From: Micromonospora vinacea
GTDB lineage: Bacteria; Actinomycetota; Actinomycetes; Mycobacteriales; Micromonosporaceae
NCBI RefSeq assembly: GCF_015751785.1
Contig: NZ_JADOTY010000001.1
Location: 1,364,001-1,428,000 of the forward strand
DNA length: 64,000 nucleotides
Reading direction: 5' to 3'
Position 1 is the first letter of the stretch. Each line of letters begins with the position of its first letter. Of this stretch, positions 41,304 through 50,547 are shown one piece after another. The notes beneath the pieces were generated by a model. It did not search any database. It was given only the letters and a program-made list of their open reading frames with translations, and was not told the origin of the DNA. The position numbers and the translations under genes were made by a program.

Positions 41304-42410
41304 GTGAAGCTCCAGCGGTACGGCGCGATTGCCGGCCTCGCCCTTGCTGCGACGCTCGGTCTCAGCGCATGCGGCTCGGACAACAACGAGCCCACCCCCG
41401 GCGCCAGCGCTTCGGGCTCGGCCGCCGCGGTCGACTGCGCTACCGGCACGCTGAACGCCCAGGGCTCGTCGGCGCAGAAGAACGCCATGGCCGAATGGAT
41501 CAAGGCGTACCAGCAGAAGTGCCAGGGTGTCACGATCAACTACGAGCCCAGCGGTTCGGGCGCCGGCATCCAGGCGTTCATCGCCGGGACGGCCGACTTC
41601 GCCGGCTCCGACTCCGCGCTCAAGCCGGAGGAGCAGCCGCAGGCCGACGCCAAGTGCGTCGGTGGCAAGGCCATCCACCTGCCGATGGTGATCGGCCCGG
41701 TGGCCGTCGCCTACAACGTCAGCGGCGTGGACAACCTCCAGCTCAAGCCGGCCACCCTGGCGAAGATCTTCGCCGGCAAGGTCACCAAGTGGGACGACGC
41801 GGCGATCAAGGCCGACAACCCGGGTGCCACGCTCCCGGCGACCACCATCCAGACCGTCCACCGGTCGGACGAGTCGGGCACCACCGACAACTTCACCAAC
41901 TTCCTCTCCAAGACCGCTGAGGCCGACTGGACCCTCGGCAAGGCCAAGGCGTGGAAGGCCCCGGGCGGCACCGGCGCCAAGGGCTCGGACGGCGTGGCCA
42001 GCCGGGTCAAGGGTGCGGACGGCTCCATCGGCTACATGGAGTGGTCGTTCGCCGAGAACGCCGGCCTGAAGATGTCCAAGATCGGTAACGGTGCGGGTGA
42101 GTTCGCCGCGCTGACCGCCGAGGCGGCCGGCAAGACCATCGCCGGCGCCAAGGTCGAGGGCCAGGGCGACGACCTCAAGCTGTCGATCGACTACAACACC
42201 AAGGAGGCCGGGGCCTACCCGATCGTCCTGGCGACGTACGAGATCGTCTGCAGCAAGGGCCTCGCGGCCGACAAGCTGCCGCTGGTCAAGGGTCTCCTGG
42301 GCTACGCCGCCAGCACCGAGGGCCAGGCTGCCATGACCGAGCTGGGCTACGCCCCGCTGCCGGAGAGCGTCCGCACCAAGGTCGAGGCCGCAGTCAAGAA
42401 CATCTCCTGA
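41304..42410 (+). CDS. pstS: phosphate-binding lipoprotein PstS
   Basis: Phosphate ABC transporter binding protein of 368 residues. Signal peptide with lipobox LSAC, Cys23 lipidated; the phosphate-binding blocks include GSSAQKNAMAEWI, YEPSGSGAGIQAF and RSDESGTTDNFTNFL. It captures phosphate outside the membrane and passes it to PstCA. The start is GTG 41304 with AAGGGA upstream. The PHO boxes upstream indicate control by PhoP. Confidence 0.95.
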   Translation: MKLQRYGAIAGLALAATLGLSACGSDNNEPTPGASASGSAAAVDCATGTLNAQGSSAQKNAMAEWIKAYQQKCQGVTINYEPSGSGAGIQAFIAGTADFAGSDSALKPEEQPQADAKCVGGKAIHLPMVIGPVAVAYNVSGVDNLQLKPATLAKIFAGKVTKWDDAAIKADNPGATLPATTIQTVHRSDESGTTDNFTNFLSKTAEADWTLGKAKAWKAPGGTGAKGSDGVASRVKGADGSIGYMEWSFAENAGLKMSKIGNGAGEFAALTAEAAGKTIAGAKVEGQGDDLKLSIDYNTKEAGAYPIVLATYEIVCSKGLAADKLPLVKGLLGYAASTEGQAAMTELGYAPLPESVRTKVEAAVKNIS

Positions 42411-42444
42411 CCGACACCACTCCGCAATCGAATCGAGCGAGCAG

Positions 42445-43536
42445 ATGGGTGACACCCCCCACCGCTCGGCCGACGCCGGCACCGGCGGGACGCGCGTGAC
42501 CCAGAGTCACGAGTGGCCCGCCGGTGCCTCGGCGCGTGTGGCCGAGGCACCAGTCAGCACCCGTTCCCCGGGCGGCACCGGGCTGGGCGGCGGCGGCGCG
42601 CTGCCGCGCAGCCGCAGGTTCGGCGCCGAGCGGGCCTTCCGCGGTCTCACCCTGGCCGCCGGCACCGCCGTTCTGGTCATCATCGCCGCCATCGCGATCT
42701 TCCTGGTCGTCAAGGCGGTGCCGGCCCTACGCGCCAACACCGAGAACTTCTGGTCCTACGAGGGCTGGTCGCCCAACGAGACGGAGCCGAAGTTCGGCAT
42801 CGGTGCGCTCGCCTTCGGCACCGTGCTCAGCTCGGCGCTGGCACTGCTCATGGCGGTGCCGGTGGCACTGGGCATCGCCCTCTACCTCTCGCACTACGCG
42901 CCGCGCCGGCTGGGCACCGCGCTCGGCTTCCTGGTCGACCTGCTCGCCGCCGTACCGAGCGTGGTCTTCGGCCTCTGGGGACGGGACGTCTTCAGCAGCC
43001 CCGTCCGGGACTTCTCGGTCTGGCTGAACCAGCACTTCGGCTGGATCCCGCTCTTCGGCGGCGACGGCCCGTTCGGGGCGTCCGTCATGCTCGGCGCCCT
43101 GGTCCTCGCGATCATGGTGTTGCCGATCATCACCTCGCTCTCCCGCGAGGTGTTCCTCCAGACGCCGACGGCGAACGAGGAAGCCGCCCTCGCCCTGGGC
43201 GCCACCCGCTGGGAGATGCTCCGCACCGCGGTGCTCCCCTACGGCCGCCCCGGCATCATCGCCGCGATGATGCTCGGCCTCGGCCGGGCGCTCGGCGAGA
43301 CCATCGCCCTGGCGTTGACCCTCGGTATCACCTTCGGCATCTCGTTCAACCTGATCCAGAACGGCGGCAACACCATCGCCGCCAACATCGCCAACGCGTT
43401 CGGCGAGGCGAACGAGACCGGCAGGGGCGCGCTCATCGCCTCCGGCCTGGTGCTGTTCGCCATCACGCTGATCGTCAACATCACGGCGCGGGCGATCATC
43501 TACCGCCGCCGGGAGTTCACGGAGTCGGCCGCATGA
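42445..43536 (+). CDS. pstC: phosphate ABC transporter permease PstC
   Basis: Membrane subunit of 363 residues. A long cytoplasmic head (about 75 residues) precedes six spans, for example [20 protein letters not shown]. The EAA-type loop is [20 protein letters not shown]. Start ATG 42445. The stop overlaps the pstA start (ATGA), so both are coupled. Confidence 0.95.
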   Translation: MGDTPHRSADAGTGGTRVTQSHEWPAGASARVAEAPVSTRSPGGTGLGGGGALPRSRRFGAERAFRGLTLAAGTAVLVIIAAIAIFLVVKAVPALRANTENFWSYEGWSPNETEPKFGIGALAFGTVLSSALALLMAVPVALGIALYLSHYAPRRLGTALGFLVDLLAAVPSVVFGLWGRDVFSSPVRDFSVWLNQHFGWIPLFGGDGPFGASVMLGALVLAIMVLPIITSLSREVFLQTPTANEEAALALGATRWEMLRTAVLPYGRPGIIAAMMLGLGRALGETIALALTLGITFGISFNLIQNGGNTIAANIANAFGEANETGRGALIASGLVLFAITLIVNITARAIIYRRREFTESAA

Positions 43537-44621
43537 CCACAACCGCCACCTCCCACCGCACCCGGCCGCCGGCCCAGCCCGACTCGCTGCGGGCCAGGCG
43601 GCTGCCCTGGTACGCCGCCCCGGCCATCGCCGTGGCGGCCCTGGCGCTCTCCGCCGTGATCGTCTACGGCGCCGGCATCGGCGGCCCCGTCCTCGTGGTC
43701 GTCCTCGGCGCGATCCTCTACCTGGTCGGGCTCTTCGCCGCCGCCAACGCGGTCGAGGGGCGCCGATCGGCCCGCAACCGCACCTGGAGCGCACTGATCC
43801 ACTCCGCCTTCGTGCTGGCGGTGCTGCCGCTCGTGTCGGTGGTCTGGACGCTGGTCAGCAAGGGTGCCGACCGGCTGGACGTCAACTTCTTCCAGACCTC
43901 GATGAACAACATCGGGGCCCGGGACGCCAACGGCGGCGCGTACCACGCGATCGTCGGCACGCTGGAGCAGGTCGGCATCGCCACCCTGATCACCGTCCCG
44001 CTCGGCGTTCTCTGCGCGATCTACATCGTCGAGTACGGGCGGGGCAAGTTCGCCTTCGCGATCCGGTTCTTCGTGGACGTGATGACCGGCATCCCGTCGA
44101 TCGTCTCCGGCCTCTTCGTGCTGGCGTTCTGGGTGCTGATCGTGTCGCCGTGGTTCAACGACGGCCGGCCCAGCTTCTCCGGCTTCGCCGCCGCGCTCGC
44201 GCTGAGCGTGCTCATGCTGCCCACCATCGTCCGGTCCACCGAGGAGATGCTCCGCCTCGTACCGGCGCCCCTGCGCGAGGGCGCGTACGCGCTGGGCGTA
44301 CCCAAGTGGAAGACCATCCTGCGGGTGGTGCTGCCGACGGCGCTGCCCGGCATCGTCACCGGCGTCATGCTCGCCATCGCCCGCGCGGCCGGCGAGACCG
44401 CGCCGGTGCTGCTGGTCGCCGGCGGTGGCGCCGCGATCAACACCAACCCCTTCGAGAACAACCAGTCGTCGCTGTCCCTCTTCGTCTACCAGCAGGCCGG
44501 CGACGCGTCGAAGTACGCCCCGGCACGGGCGTGGACCGCGGCACTCACCCTGGTCGCCCTCGTGCTCATCCTGACGATCGCGGCGAAGCTGCTGGCCCGT
44601 CGCAACAGGCTCAGCCGATGA
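43533..44621 (+). CDS. pstA: phosphate ABC transporter permease PstA
   Basis: Second membrane subunit of 362 residues. Six or more spans include the extra N-terminal pair typical of actinobacterial PstA; the loop [20 protein letters not shown] contacts PstB. ATG 43533 overlaps the pstC stop. Seventeen bases separate it from pstB. Confidence 0.94.
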   Translation: MTTTATSHRTRPPAQPDSLRARRLPWYAAPAIAVAALALSAVIVYGAGIGGPVLVVVLGAILYLVGLFAAANAVEGRRSARNRTWSALIHSAFVLAVLPLVSVVWTLVSKGADRLDVNFFQTSMNNIGARDANGGAYHAIVGTLEQVGIATLITVPLGVLCAIYIVEYGRGKFAFAIRFFVDVMTGIPSIVSGLFVLAFWVLIVSPWFNDGRPSFSGFAAALALSVLMLPTIVRSTEEMLRLVPAPLREGAYALGVPKWKTILRVVLPTALPGIVTGVMLAIARAAGETAPVLLVAGGGAAINTNPFENNQSSLSLFVYQQAGDASKYAPARAWTAALTLVALVLILTIAAKLLARRNRLSR

Positions 44622-44638
44622 ACCCCGGAGGTACCACC

Positions 44639-45415
44639 ATGGCCAAGCGCGTCTCCGCCTCGAACGTCACCGCGTACTACGGCGGCTTCAAGGCGATCGA
44701 GAACATCAACCTGACGGTCGAGCCGAAGACGGTCACCGCCCTCATCGGGCCGTCCGGTTGCGGCAAGTCGACGTTCCTGCGGTCGATCAACCGGATGCAC
44801 GAGGTGCTGCCGGGGGCCCGGGTCGAGGGCAGCCTGACCATCGACGACCAGAACATCTACGACCGGGACGTGGACGTCACAGCGGTCCGGCGCACCATCG
44901 GCATGGTCTTCCAGCGGCCGAACCCGTTCCCCACCATGAGCATCTTCGAGAACGTGGTGGCCGGGCTGAAGCTCAACGGGGTCCGCAAGAAGTCGATCCT
45001 GGAGGACGCGGCCGAGAAGGCCCTGCGCGCCGCGAACCTGTGGGGCGAGGTCAAGGACCGGCTGGGCAAGCCCGGCGCGGGCCTCTCCGGCGGTCAGCAG
45101 CAGCGGCTCTGCATCGCCCGGACCATCGCGGTCGAGCCGCAGGTCGTCCTGATGGACGAGCCGTGCTCCGCCCTGGACCCGATCTCCACGCTGGCGATCG
45201 AGGACCTGATGTTCCAGCTCAAGGACAAGTTCACGATCATTATCGTGACGCACAACATGCAGCAGGCCGCGCGGGTGTCGGACCGGACCGCCTTCTTCTC
45301 CATCGAGAAGACCGGCGACCCGGGCCGGTTGATCGAGTACGACAACACCCAGAAGATCTTCAGCAACCCGAGCGTGAAAAAGACCGAGGACTACATCACC
45401 GGCCGCTTCGGCTGA
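44639..45415 (+). CDS. pstB: phosphate ABC transporter ATPase PstB
   Basis: A 258-residue ATPase. Walker [10 protein letters not shown] (37-45), signature [13 protein letters not shown], Walker [14 protein letters not shown]. It powers PstCA. ATG 44639 follows GGAGG at six bases. It ends the operon before a strong hairpin; no phoU is next to it, though a DUF47 protein of PhoU-like fold lies 3 kb away. Confidence 0.96.
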   Translation: MAKRVSASNVTAYYGGFKAIENINLTVEPKTVTALIGPSGCGKSTFLRSINRMHEVLPGARVEGSLTIDDQNIYDRDVDVTAVRRTIGMVFQRPNPFPTMSIFENVVAGLKLNGVRKKSILEDAAEKALRAANLWGEVKDRLGKPGAGLSGGQQQRLCIARTIAVEPQVVLMDEPCSALDPISTLAIEDLMFQLKDKFTIIIVTHNMQQAARVSDRTAFFSIEKTGDPGRLIEYDNTQKIFSNPSVKKTEDYITGRFG

Positions 45416-45431
45416 GCCGACCACGTCCGGT

Positions 45432-45467
45432 CACCGGCGCCCCGCCCTCCCGGCGTGGGCGCCGGTG
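45432..45467. terminator. bidirectional hairpin terminator
   Basis: CACCGGCGCC (45432-45441) pairs with GGCGCCGGTG (45458-45467). It lies between pstB and the convergent NUDIX gene and can serve both. Confidence 0.85.
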
Positions 45468-45490
45468 CCATGTCCGCCGCCGACACGCGG

Positions 45491-46324
45491 TCAGCCCAGG
45501 ACGAAGCGGGGTTCGCCGTTCGGGGGCAGGTCCAGGCGCGGGGTGACCGGGCTGGCGGCGTCCCGGTCGGCCGCCGCCCGTGCCACCCCGGCCAGGTCGC
45601 CGGCCGCCGCCACCTGGGCCAGCGTGACCACTGTCGGCGGCAGCATGGTCAGCTCGCCGGCCTGCGCGCGGGCCAGCGCGTCCGCCGGGCGGATCCACAG
45701 GGTGTGGTCGGCCTCGCCGGAGACGTCGCGGGTCCGTTGTCCCGCCGGCAACAGGGCAATGAAGAAGTACGTGTCGAAGCGGCGCGGCTCGAACTCGGGA
45801 GTGATCCACCGGCTCCACGGCAGCAGCAGGTCCGACCGGAGGGTGAGCTGACGGTCGGCGAGCAGCGCCGCGAAGCCCAGCCGGCGGCCCTCCAGGTCCT
45901 GCCGGGCCGCCTCCCAGTCGTCGCCGCTGACGTCGCCCACCACGGTCTCCCGGTTCGGGCCGGCGAGCAGTACGCCGGCCTCCTCGAAGACCTCCCGCGC
46001 GGCGGCGCAGACCACCGCCTGCGCGGCCTGCGGGGCCACTCCGAGCCGGTCCGCCCACTCGCCCGGTGTCGGGCCGGCCCAGTCCAGGTGCGCCTCCGAG
46101 TCGGAACGGTCCACCCCGCCGCCCGGGAAGGCGTACATCCCGCCGAAGGTCATCGCGGCGACCCGGCGGATGACGTACACCTCGAAGTCGGCGTCGGTCG
46201 GACGCAGCAGCAGCACGGTGGCCGCGACCCGCGGCGTGGCCGGAGTGCCGCCCTCGGCCTGGAACCGGCGGGCGTGCTCGACCAGAGCGGCCGGGGCGAC
46301 GAAGCCGGCACTGTCGATCGTCAT
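45491..46324 (-). CDS. NUDIX hydrolase with an insert in the Nudix box
   Basis: A 277-residue NUDIX protein. The glycine end of the box is MYAFPGGGVDRSDSE (63-77) and the catalytic helix is REVFEEAG (110-117); normally about seven residues separate the last Glu of the first half and REV, but here more than 30 do, as in the NUDT19-like branch that acts on CoA derivatives. The substrate is not known. TAGGCT is six bases before ATG 46322-46324, a leaderless start. Confidence 0.85.
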   Translation of the reverse strand: MTIDSAGFVAPAALVEHARRFQAEGGTPATPRVAATVLLLRPTDADFEVYVIRRVAAMTFGGMYAFPGGGVDRSDSEAHLDWAGPTPGEWADRLGVAPQAAQAVVCAAAREVFEEAGVLLAGPNRETVVGDVSGDDWEAARQDLEGRRLGFAALLADRQLTLRSDLLLPWSRWITPEFEPRRFDTYFFIALLPAGQRTRDVSGEADHTLWIRPADALARAQAGELTMLPPTVVTLAQVAAAGDLAGVARAAADRDAASPVTPRLDLPPNGEPRFVLG

Positions 46325-46396
46325 GCCACGAGCCTAGTTCCCCGGCCAGCCGGCGCTGGCCGGCAGACGCGGGCCAGCAGACGCGACCCCCACACG

Positions 46397-46473
46397 CGTC
46401 CTTTGCTCTGCTTCAACAGAGGCAACAAAAACGCCCGGTCACTGTTGCGCCGGTTGAAGCAGAGCAAAGGACG
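46397..46473. repeat. intergenic inverted repeat, family D
   Basis: The 21-base arm starting CGTCCTTTGCTCTGCTTCAA (46397-46417) has an exact complement starting GTTGAAGCAGAGCAAAGGAC (46453-46473). Inside, GCAACA (46422-46427) faces TGTTGC (46443-46448), giving a nested, cruciform-like structure. It fills the gap between the divergent NUDIX and Gfo/Idh genes, so it is not a simple terminator. Confidence 0.85.
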
Positions 46474-46616
46474 TGGGTAAGGGTGGTTGGGCGACCGCGG
46501 GATGCGACAGGGGGCCAGAAGCACGGCGGGCGGCCAAGAGCGCGGCGGGCCCCGACGGATGAGACGGCCGGCGGCCGGGCAGCGGGGGGTTCACCTGGCT
46601 CGGCTAGCGTTCCGGC

Positions 46617-47585
46617 ATGACTCGTTGGGGCATCCTGGCCACCGGCCACATCGCCAGCCGTTTCGCCGAAGACCTCCGGCTGGTGCCGGACGCCGAGTTG
46701 GTGGCGGTCGGTTCCCGCGCCGCGGAGAGCGCCCGGCGCTTCGCCGACACGTACGGCGCGAAGCGCGCCTACGGTTCCTGGGTGGAGTTGGCCGCCGACC
46801 CGGAGGTGGACGCGATCTACGTGGCGACCCCGCATTCCGCGCACTACGAGGCGGCGATGACCTGCCTCACCGCCGGGCGGGCGGTGCTGTTGGAGAAGCC
46901 GTTCACCCTCGACCTGACCACCAGCACCGAGTTGATCGAGACTGCCCGCGCCGCCGGGGTCTTCCTGATGGAGGCCATGTGGATGCGGCTGAACCCGCTG
47001 ATCCTGCGGGTGGTCGAGTTGATCGCGGACGGGGCGATCGGCACGGTGACCGGCGTCCGCGCCGACTTCGGGGTGGCCGGGCCGTTCCCGCCGGAGCACC
47101 GGATGCGCAACGCGGCGCTGGGCGGGGGCGCCCTGCTCGACCTGGGGATCTATCCGATCAGCCTGGCTCACCTGCTGCTCGGGGTGCCGCAGCACATCCG
47201 GTCCTGGGCGCAGCTCGGCCCGGAGGGGACGGACGAGAACACCGGCATGCTGTTCGGCTACGACAGCGGCGCGCTGGCGACCCTGAGCTGCGGCATGGTC
47301 GGGTTGAGCGGCCAGACCGCCTCGATCACCGGCACCACGGGGCGGATCGACCTGCCGGAGCCGTTCTTCCGGCCGGGTTCGGTGACAGTGCACCGGGCCG
47401 GCGCGGAGCCGGAGACGATCGTCGCCGACGGGGCCGGCAACGGCTACCAGTACGAGGCGATCGAGGTGCAGCGCTGCCTGGCCGCCGGCCTGACCGAGAG
47501 CCCGGCGGTGCCGCACGCCACGACCCTCGAGGTGATGGCCCTGCTGGACACGGTCCGCGAGCAGATCGGCGTGCGCTACGTGTGA
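46617..47585 (+). CDS. Gfo/Idh/MocA family oxidoreductase
   Basis: A 322-residue NAD(P)-dependent dehydrogenase. The Rossmann start GILATGHIASRFAEDL binds the cofactor, LLEKPFTLD supplies the catalytic Lys of the EKP motif (about 96-98), and GGGALLDLGIYPISLAH is the substrate-side block. The sugar or cyclitol substrate is unknown. TAGCGT (46605-46610) is six bases before ATG 46617, a leaderless start. Confidence 0.9.
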   Translation: MTRWGILATGHIASRFAEDLRLVPDAELVAVGSRAAESARRFADTYGAKRAYGSWVELAADPEVDAIYVATPHSAHYEAAMTCLTAGRAVLLEKPFTLDLTTSTELIETARAAGVFLMEAMWMRLNPLILRVVELIADGAIGTVTGVRADFGVAGPFPPEHRMRNAALGGGALLDLGIYPISLAHLLLGVPQHIRSWAQLGPEGTDENTGMLFGYDSGALATLSCGMVGLSGQTASITGTTGRIDLPEPFFRPGSVTVHRAGAEPETIVADGAGNGYQYEAIEVQRCLAAGLTESPAVPHATTLEVMALLDTVREQIGVRYV

Positions 47586-47591
47586 ACAGCT

Positions 47592-47635
47592 AAAGGGCCC
47601 CCGGTCACGGTCTCGCCGTGACCGGGGGCCCTTTT
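47592..47635. terminator. strong bidirectional terminator with T-tract
   Basis: AAAGGGCCCCCGGTCACGG (47592-47610) pairs with CCGTGACCGGGGGCCCTTTT (47616-47635) around TCTCG. The run of T after the stem on one strand and A before it on the other makes it a rho-independent terminator in both directions, between the convergent Gfo/Idh and pit genes. Confidence 0.95.
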
Positions 47636-47643
47636 AGAAAGAC

Positions 47644-48657
47644 TCAGCCGAAGAGCGGCCGGACCAGCAGGTACGTGACGCAGGCGATCAACGCGGCGGC
47701 CGGGAACGTGATGATCCAGGCGAGCACGATGTTGCCGGCCACGTTCCAGCGAACCGCGGAGAGTCGCTTGGTCGCGCCCACACCCATGATCGCCGAGGTG
47801 ATGGTGTGGGTGGTGGAGATCGGTGCCTTCAGCACCAGGGCGTTGAAGTACAGCACCGCGCTGGCGACGGTCTCGGCGGCGAAGCCCTCCGGCGGCCCCA
47901 GGTCGATGATCTTGCGTCCGAGGGTGCGGATGATCCGCCAGCCGCCGGCGTACGTGCCGAGGGCCAGCATCGTCGCCGAGGTCCAGAACACCCAGCCCGG
48001 GATGTGCGTCTTGCTCTCCTGGAAACCACCGGTGTAGAGCGCCAGCACCACGATGCCCATGGTCTTGGCGGCGTCCTGCATGCCGTGGCCGACCGACATG
48101 GCGGCCGCCGAGGCGGTCTGCGCCCAGCGGAAGCCCCGGTTGAGCTTGCCCGGCTGCCCCTTCCGGAACAGCCACAGGATGGCCAGCATCAGCAGGTAAC
48201 CGAGGGTGAGGCCGACGATCGGCGACAGCACCATCGGCAACAGCACCTTCTCGCCGATGTTGACCCACTGCACGATGCCGCCGGTGGACAGCAGGGTCGC
48301 GCCGACCAGGCCGCCGAAGAGCGCGTGCGAGGACGACGAGGGCAGCCCGAAGTACCAGGTGATCAGGTTCCAGGCGATCGCCCCGAGCACCCCGGCGAAG
48401 ACCACACCGAGGCTGCTCACCCCGGTGGGGAGGGTGACCAGGCCGTCGCCGACGGTCTTGGCCACACCGGCGCCGAAGTGGGCGCCGATGAAGTTGCCGA
48501 CCGCGGCGAGCCCGAGGGCGATCCGAGGGGTCAGCGCCCGGGTGGAGACGCTTGTCGCGATCGCGTTGGCGGCGTCGTGGAAGCCGTTGGTGTAGTCGAA
48601 CGCCAGGGCTACCCCGATCACCGCCAGCACGGCGATGAGTTCGGGTGTCACAGTCAC
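47644..48657 (-). CDS. pit: inorganic phosphate transporter (PiT family)
   Basis: Low-affinity phosphate/metal-phosphate symporter of 337 residues with about ten spans. The two PiT signature repeats are GFHDAANAIATSVSTRALTP near the N-terminus and the inverted copy FNALVLKAPISTTHTITSAI near residue 290. GTG 48655-48657 overlaps no gene, but GGAG lies in the end of the DUF47 gene, only four bases away, so the two are one operon. Confidence 0.93.
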   Translation of the reverse strand: MTVTPELIAVLAVIGVALAFDYTNGFHDAANAIATSVSTRALTPRIALGLAAVGNFIGAHFGAGVAKTVGDGLVTLPTGVSSLGVVFAGVLGAIAWNLITWYFGLPSSSSHALFGGLVGATLLSTGGIVQWVNIGEKVLLPMVLSPIVGLTLGYLLMLAILWLFRKGQPGKLNRGFRWAQTASAAAMSVGHGMQDAAKTMGIVVLALYTGGFQESKTHIPGWVFWTSATMLALGTYAGGWRIIRTLGRKIIDLGPPEGFAAETVASAVLYFNALVLKAPISTTHTITSAIMGVGATKRLSAVRWNVAGNIVLAWIITFPAAALIACVTYLLVRPLFG

Positions 48658-48661
48658 AGGA

Positions 48662-49288
48662 TCAGGACTCCTTGACCGCGATGGTCTCGACGGTGTTGGC
48701 CACGTGCTCGAAGGCGTCGCAGGCAGCCTCCAGCTCGTCGGCGACCTCCTTCATCTTCAGCACCGTCAACGCGTCGTACTCACCGGAGAAGAGCCGGACG
48801 AGCAGCTGCCGGTTGATCCGGTCGCCCTCGTTCTCCAGCCGGTTGCACTCGATCCAGTAGTCCTCGAGGTCCTTCATCGACTTCAGCCGGGGCATCGCGT
48901 CGGCGGTCAGCTTGGCCTGCTGGTCGAGCACGTTGACCATCTCGTGCAGCTCGCGGGGCAGCGCCGGAAGCTCGGTCAGCCCGTACAGGTAGAGCAGGTC
49001 GCCGACCGCCTCCAGGTGGTCCATCACGTCGTCCAGCAGCGAGCCGAGCCGGTAGATGTCCTCCCGGTCGAACGGGGTGATGAAGGTCGAGTTGATCTTC
49101 TTGTACAGGTCGTGGGTGATCTGGTCGCTGTCGTGCTCGACCTCGGTCAGCCGCTCGCTGACCGACTGCACGTCCACGCCCGGCAGGGCCAGCTCGTTGA
49201 GCAGCGCGGTACCCCGGACCAGGTTCTGCGCGGCCCTGGTGAAGAGCTCGTAGAAGGCGCCCTCGGTGGGGCGGAAGGAAAACTTCAC
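48662..49288 (-). CDS. DUF47 (PhoU-like) partner of the Pit transporter
   Basis: A 208-residue all-helical protein of the DUF47/TIGR00153 family, distantly related to PhoU, usually encoded next to PiT transporters and thought to modulate them. Blocks seen are FTRAAQNLVRGTALLNELAL and LLDDVMDHLEAVGDLLYLYG. GTG 49286-49288 follows GAGG at eight bases. A three-unit PHO box lies 115 bases upstream. Confidence 0.88.
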   Translation of the reverse strand: MKFSFRPTEGAFYELFTRAAQNLVRGTALLNELALPGVDVQSVSERLTEVEHDSDQITHDLYKKINSTFITPFDREDIYRLGSLLDDVMDHLEAVGDLLYLYGLTELPALPRELHEMVNVLDQQAKLTADAMPRLKSMKDLEDYWIECNRLENEGDRINRQLLVRLFSGEYDALTVLKMKEVADELEAACDAFEHVANTVETIAVKES

Positions 49289-49402
49289 AGCACAGACCTC
49301 GTCGCGTCGGTGGAAGGGTGGCGGCACCCGAGAGCGCCCGCTCGGTGAATGCTAGGAAACGGCAGAACGGGGAATTCGCCGGCCCACCCCTGGCCAGGCA
49401 CC

Positions 49403-49435
49403 ATTCACCGCTCGTTCACCTGCCGTTCATCTCGG
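49403..49435 (+). promoter_or_regulatory. three-unit PHO box across the ppk2 stop codon, upstream of DUF47-pit
   Basis: ATTCACCGCTC, GTTCACCTGCC and GTTCATCTCGG follow one another with exact 11-base spacing, the PhoP-box pattern. The repeats read on the plus strand; the DUF47-pit operon runs the other way. The ppk2 stop codon (TGA, 49416-49418 minus) lies inside the middle unit. Confidence 0.75.
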
Positions 49436-50357
49436 CTGCCCCACCCGCACCCGCTCCCCCAGCCAACAGGCGCTTCCGCTCCCGCGCCACGTCGAAATCG
49501 GCAGCCGGATACCCCAGATCGAGCGTGTCGAACGTCTCACGCAGCAGGTGGGCCACCGCCCAGTCCCGGTACCACTTGCGGTCCGCCGGCACCACGAACC
49601 AGGGCGCGGCGTCCGTGCCGCACCGGCTCAGGGCCTCGGCGTACGCGGCCTGGTAGTGGTCCCAGTGCCCCCGCGAGTCGATGTCGGAGGGGTTGTACTT
49701 CCAGTGCTTGCGCGGGTCGGTGAGCCGGTCCAGCAGGCGCTTGCCCTGCTCGTCGTACGAGATGTGCAGCATCACCTTGATCACTGTGACGCCGCCCTCA
49801 GTCAACTCCCGCTCGAACGAGTTGATCTCGTCGTAGCGGGCCCGCCAGGTGGTCTCCGGCACCAGTGAGCCGACCCGGGCGATCAACACGTCCTCGTAGT
49901 GCGAACGGTTGAACATCCCCACGTACCCCGGCGGCGGCAGCTCCCGGCGGATCCGCCAGAGGAAGTCGTGCCGCAACTCCTGGCGGGTCGGCGGCCCGAA
50001 CGAGCGGATGTGCAGGCCCAGCGGGTTCATCGCGCCGGCCACCCGCTTGATCGTGCCGTCCTTACCGCCGCAGTCCATGGCCTGGAGCACCAGCAGCACC
50101 CGGTGCCCCGGCCGCTCCGACCCGGTCTTCGCCATCGCGAAGAGCATCTCCTGCTGCCGGCCCAGCTCCTCGCCGACCAGTTCCACCTGCTCCCGGGCCC
50201 AGGTCTTACGGTGCTCACCACGGCCCGCGGCGTCTGGCAGGCCGGGCATGGACCGCGGGTCGATCGCGCCGAGATCCACCGGCGCGGTGACCCGCAGCAG
50301 GTCCCGCACGGAGCCGGCGTCCGGTGCCGCGATCCGCCCTTGCTGGGGTTCGCTCAT
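49416..50357 (-). CDS. polyphosphate kinase 2 family protein
   Basis: A 313-residue PPK2-family phosphotransferase that moves phosphate between polyphosphate and nucleotides. The P-loop-like motif is VLQAMDCGGKDGTIKRV; PPPGYVGMFNRSHYEDVLIA carries the family lid and Walker B region. The class (AMP- or NDP-preferring) cannot be told by eye. GATGAT lies six bases before ATG 50355-50357, a leaderless start. It lies with pit and pst in a phosphate block. Confidence 0.9.
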   Translation of the reverse strand: MSEPQQGRIAAPDAGSVRDLLRVTAPVDLGAIDPRSMPGLPDAAGRGEHRKTWAREQVELVGEELGRQQEMLFAMAKTGSERPGHRVLLVLQAMDCGGKDGTIKRVAGAMNPLGLHIRSFGPPTRQELRHDFLWRIRRELPPPGYVGMFNRSHYEDVLIARVGSLVPETTWRARYDEINSFERELTEGGVTVIKVMLHISYDEQGKRLLDRLTDPRKHWKYNPSDIDSRGHWDHYQAAYAEALSRCGTDAAPWFVVPADRKWYRDWAVAHLLRETFDTLDLGYPAADFDVARERKRLLAGGAGAGGAAEMNGR

Positions 50358-50547
50358 GCACGGATCATCGCCCAACCACCGCCATTCCGCCCGCCGGGCG
50401 CCACCCCCCGGACCTGGCCCGCCGACCGGCGCCCCCAACCTCCGTCCGCCGAAGGTTTCGGCCCGCCGGGCCGTCGCGGGGCTGCCGGCGCGCCCGCTCG
50501 GCGGGAGGATGTAGGCCGGGGACGCCGACCGGAAGGGGTGGTGGGTC

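Noticed and set aside
46589..46595. Single GTTCACC before the Gfo/Idh gene as a PHO box
   Set aside because: A lone unit without an 11-base repeat is not enough for PhoP binding.
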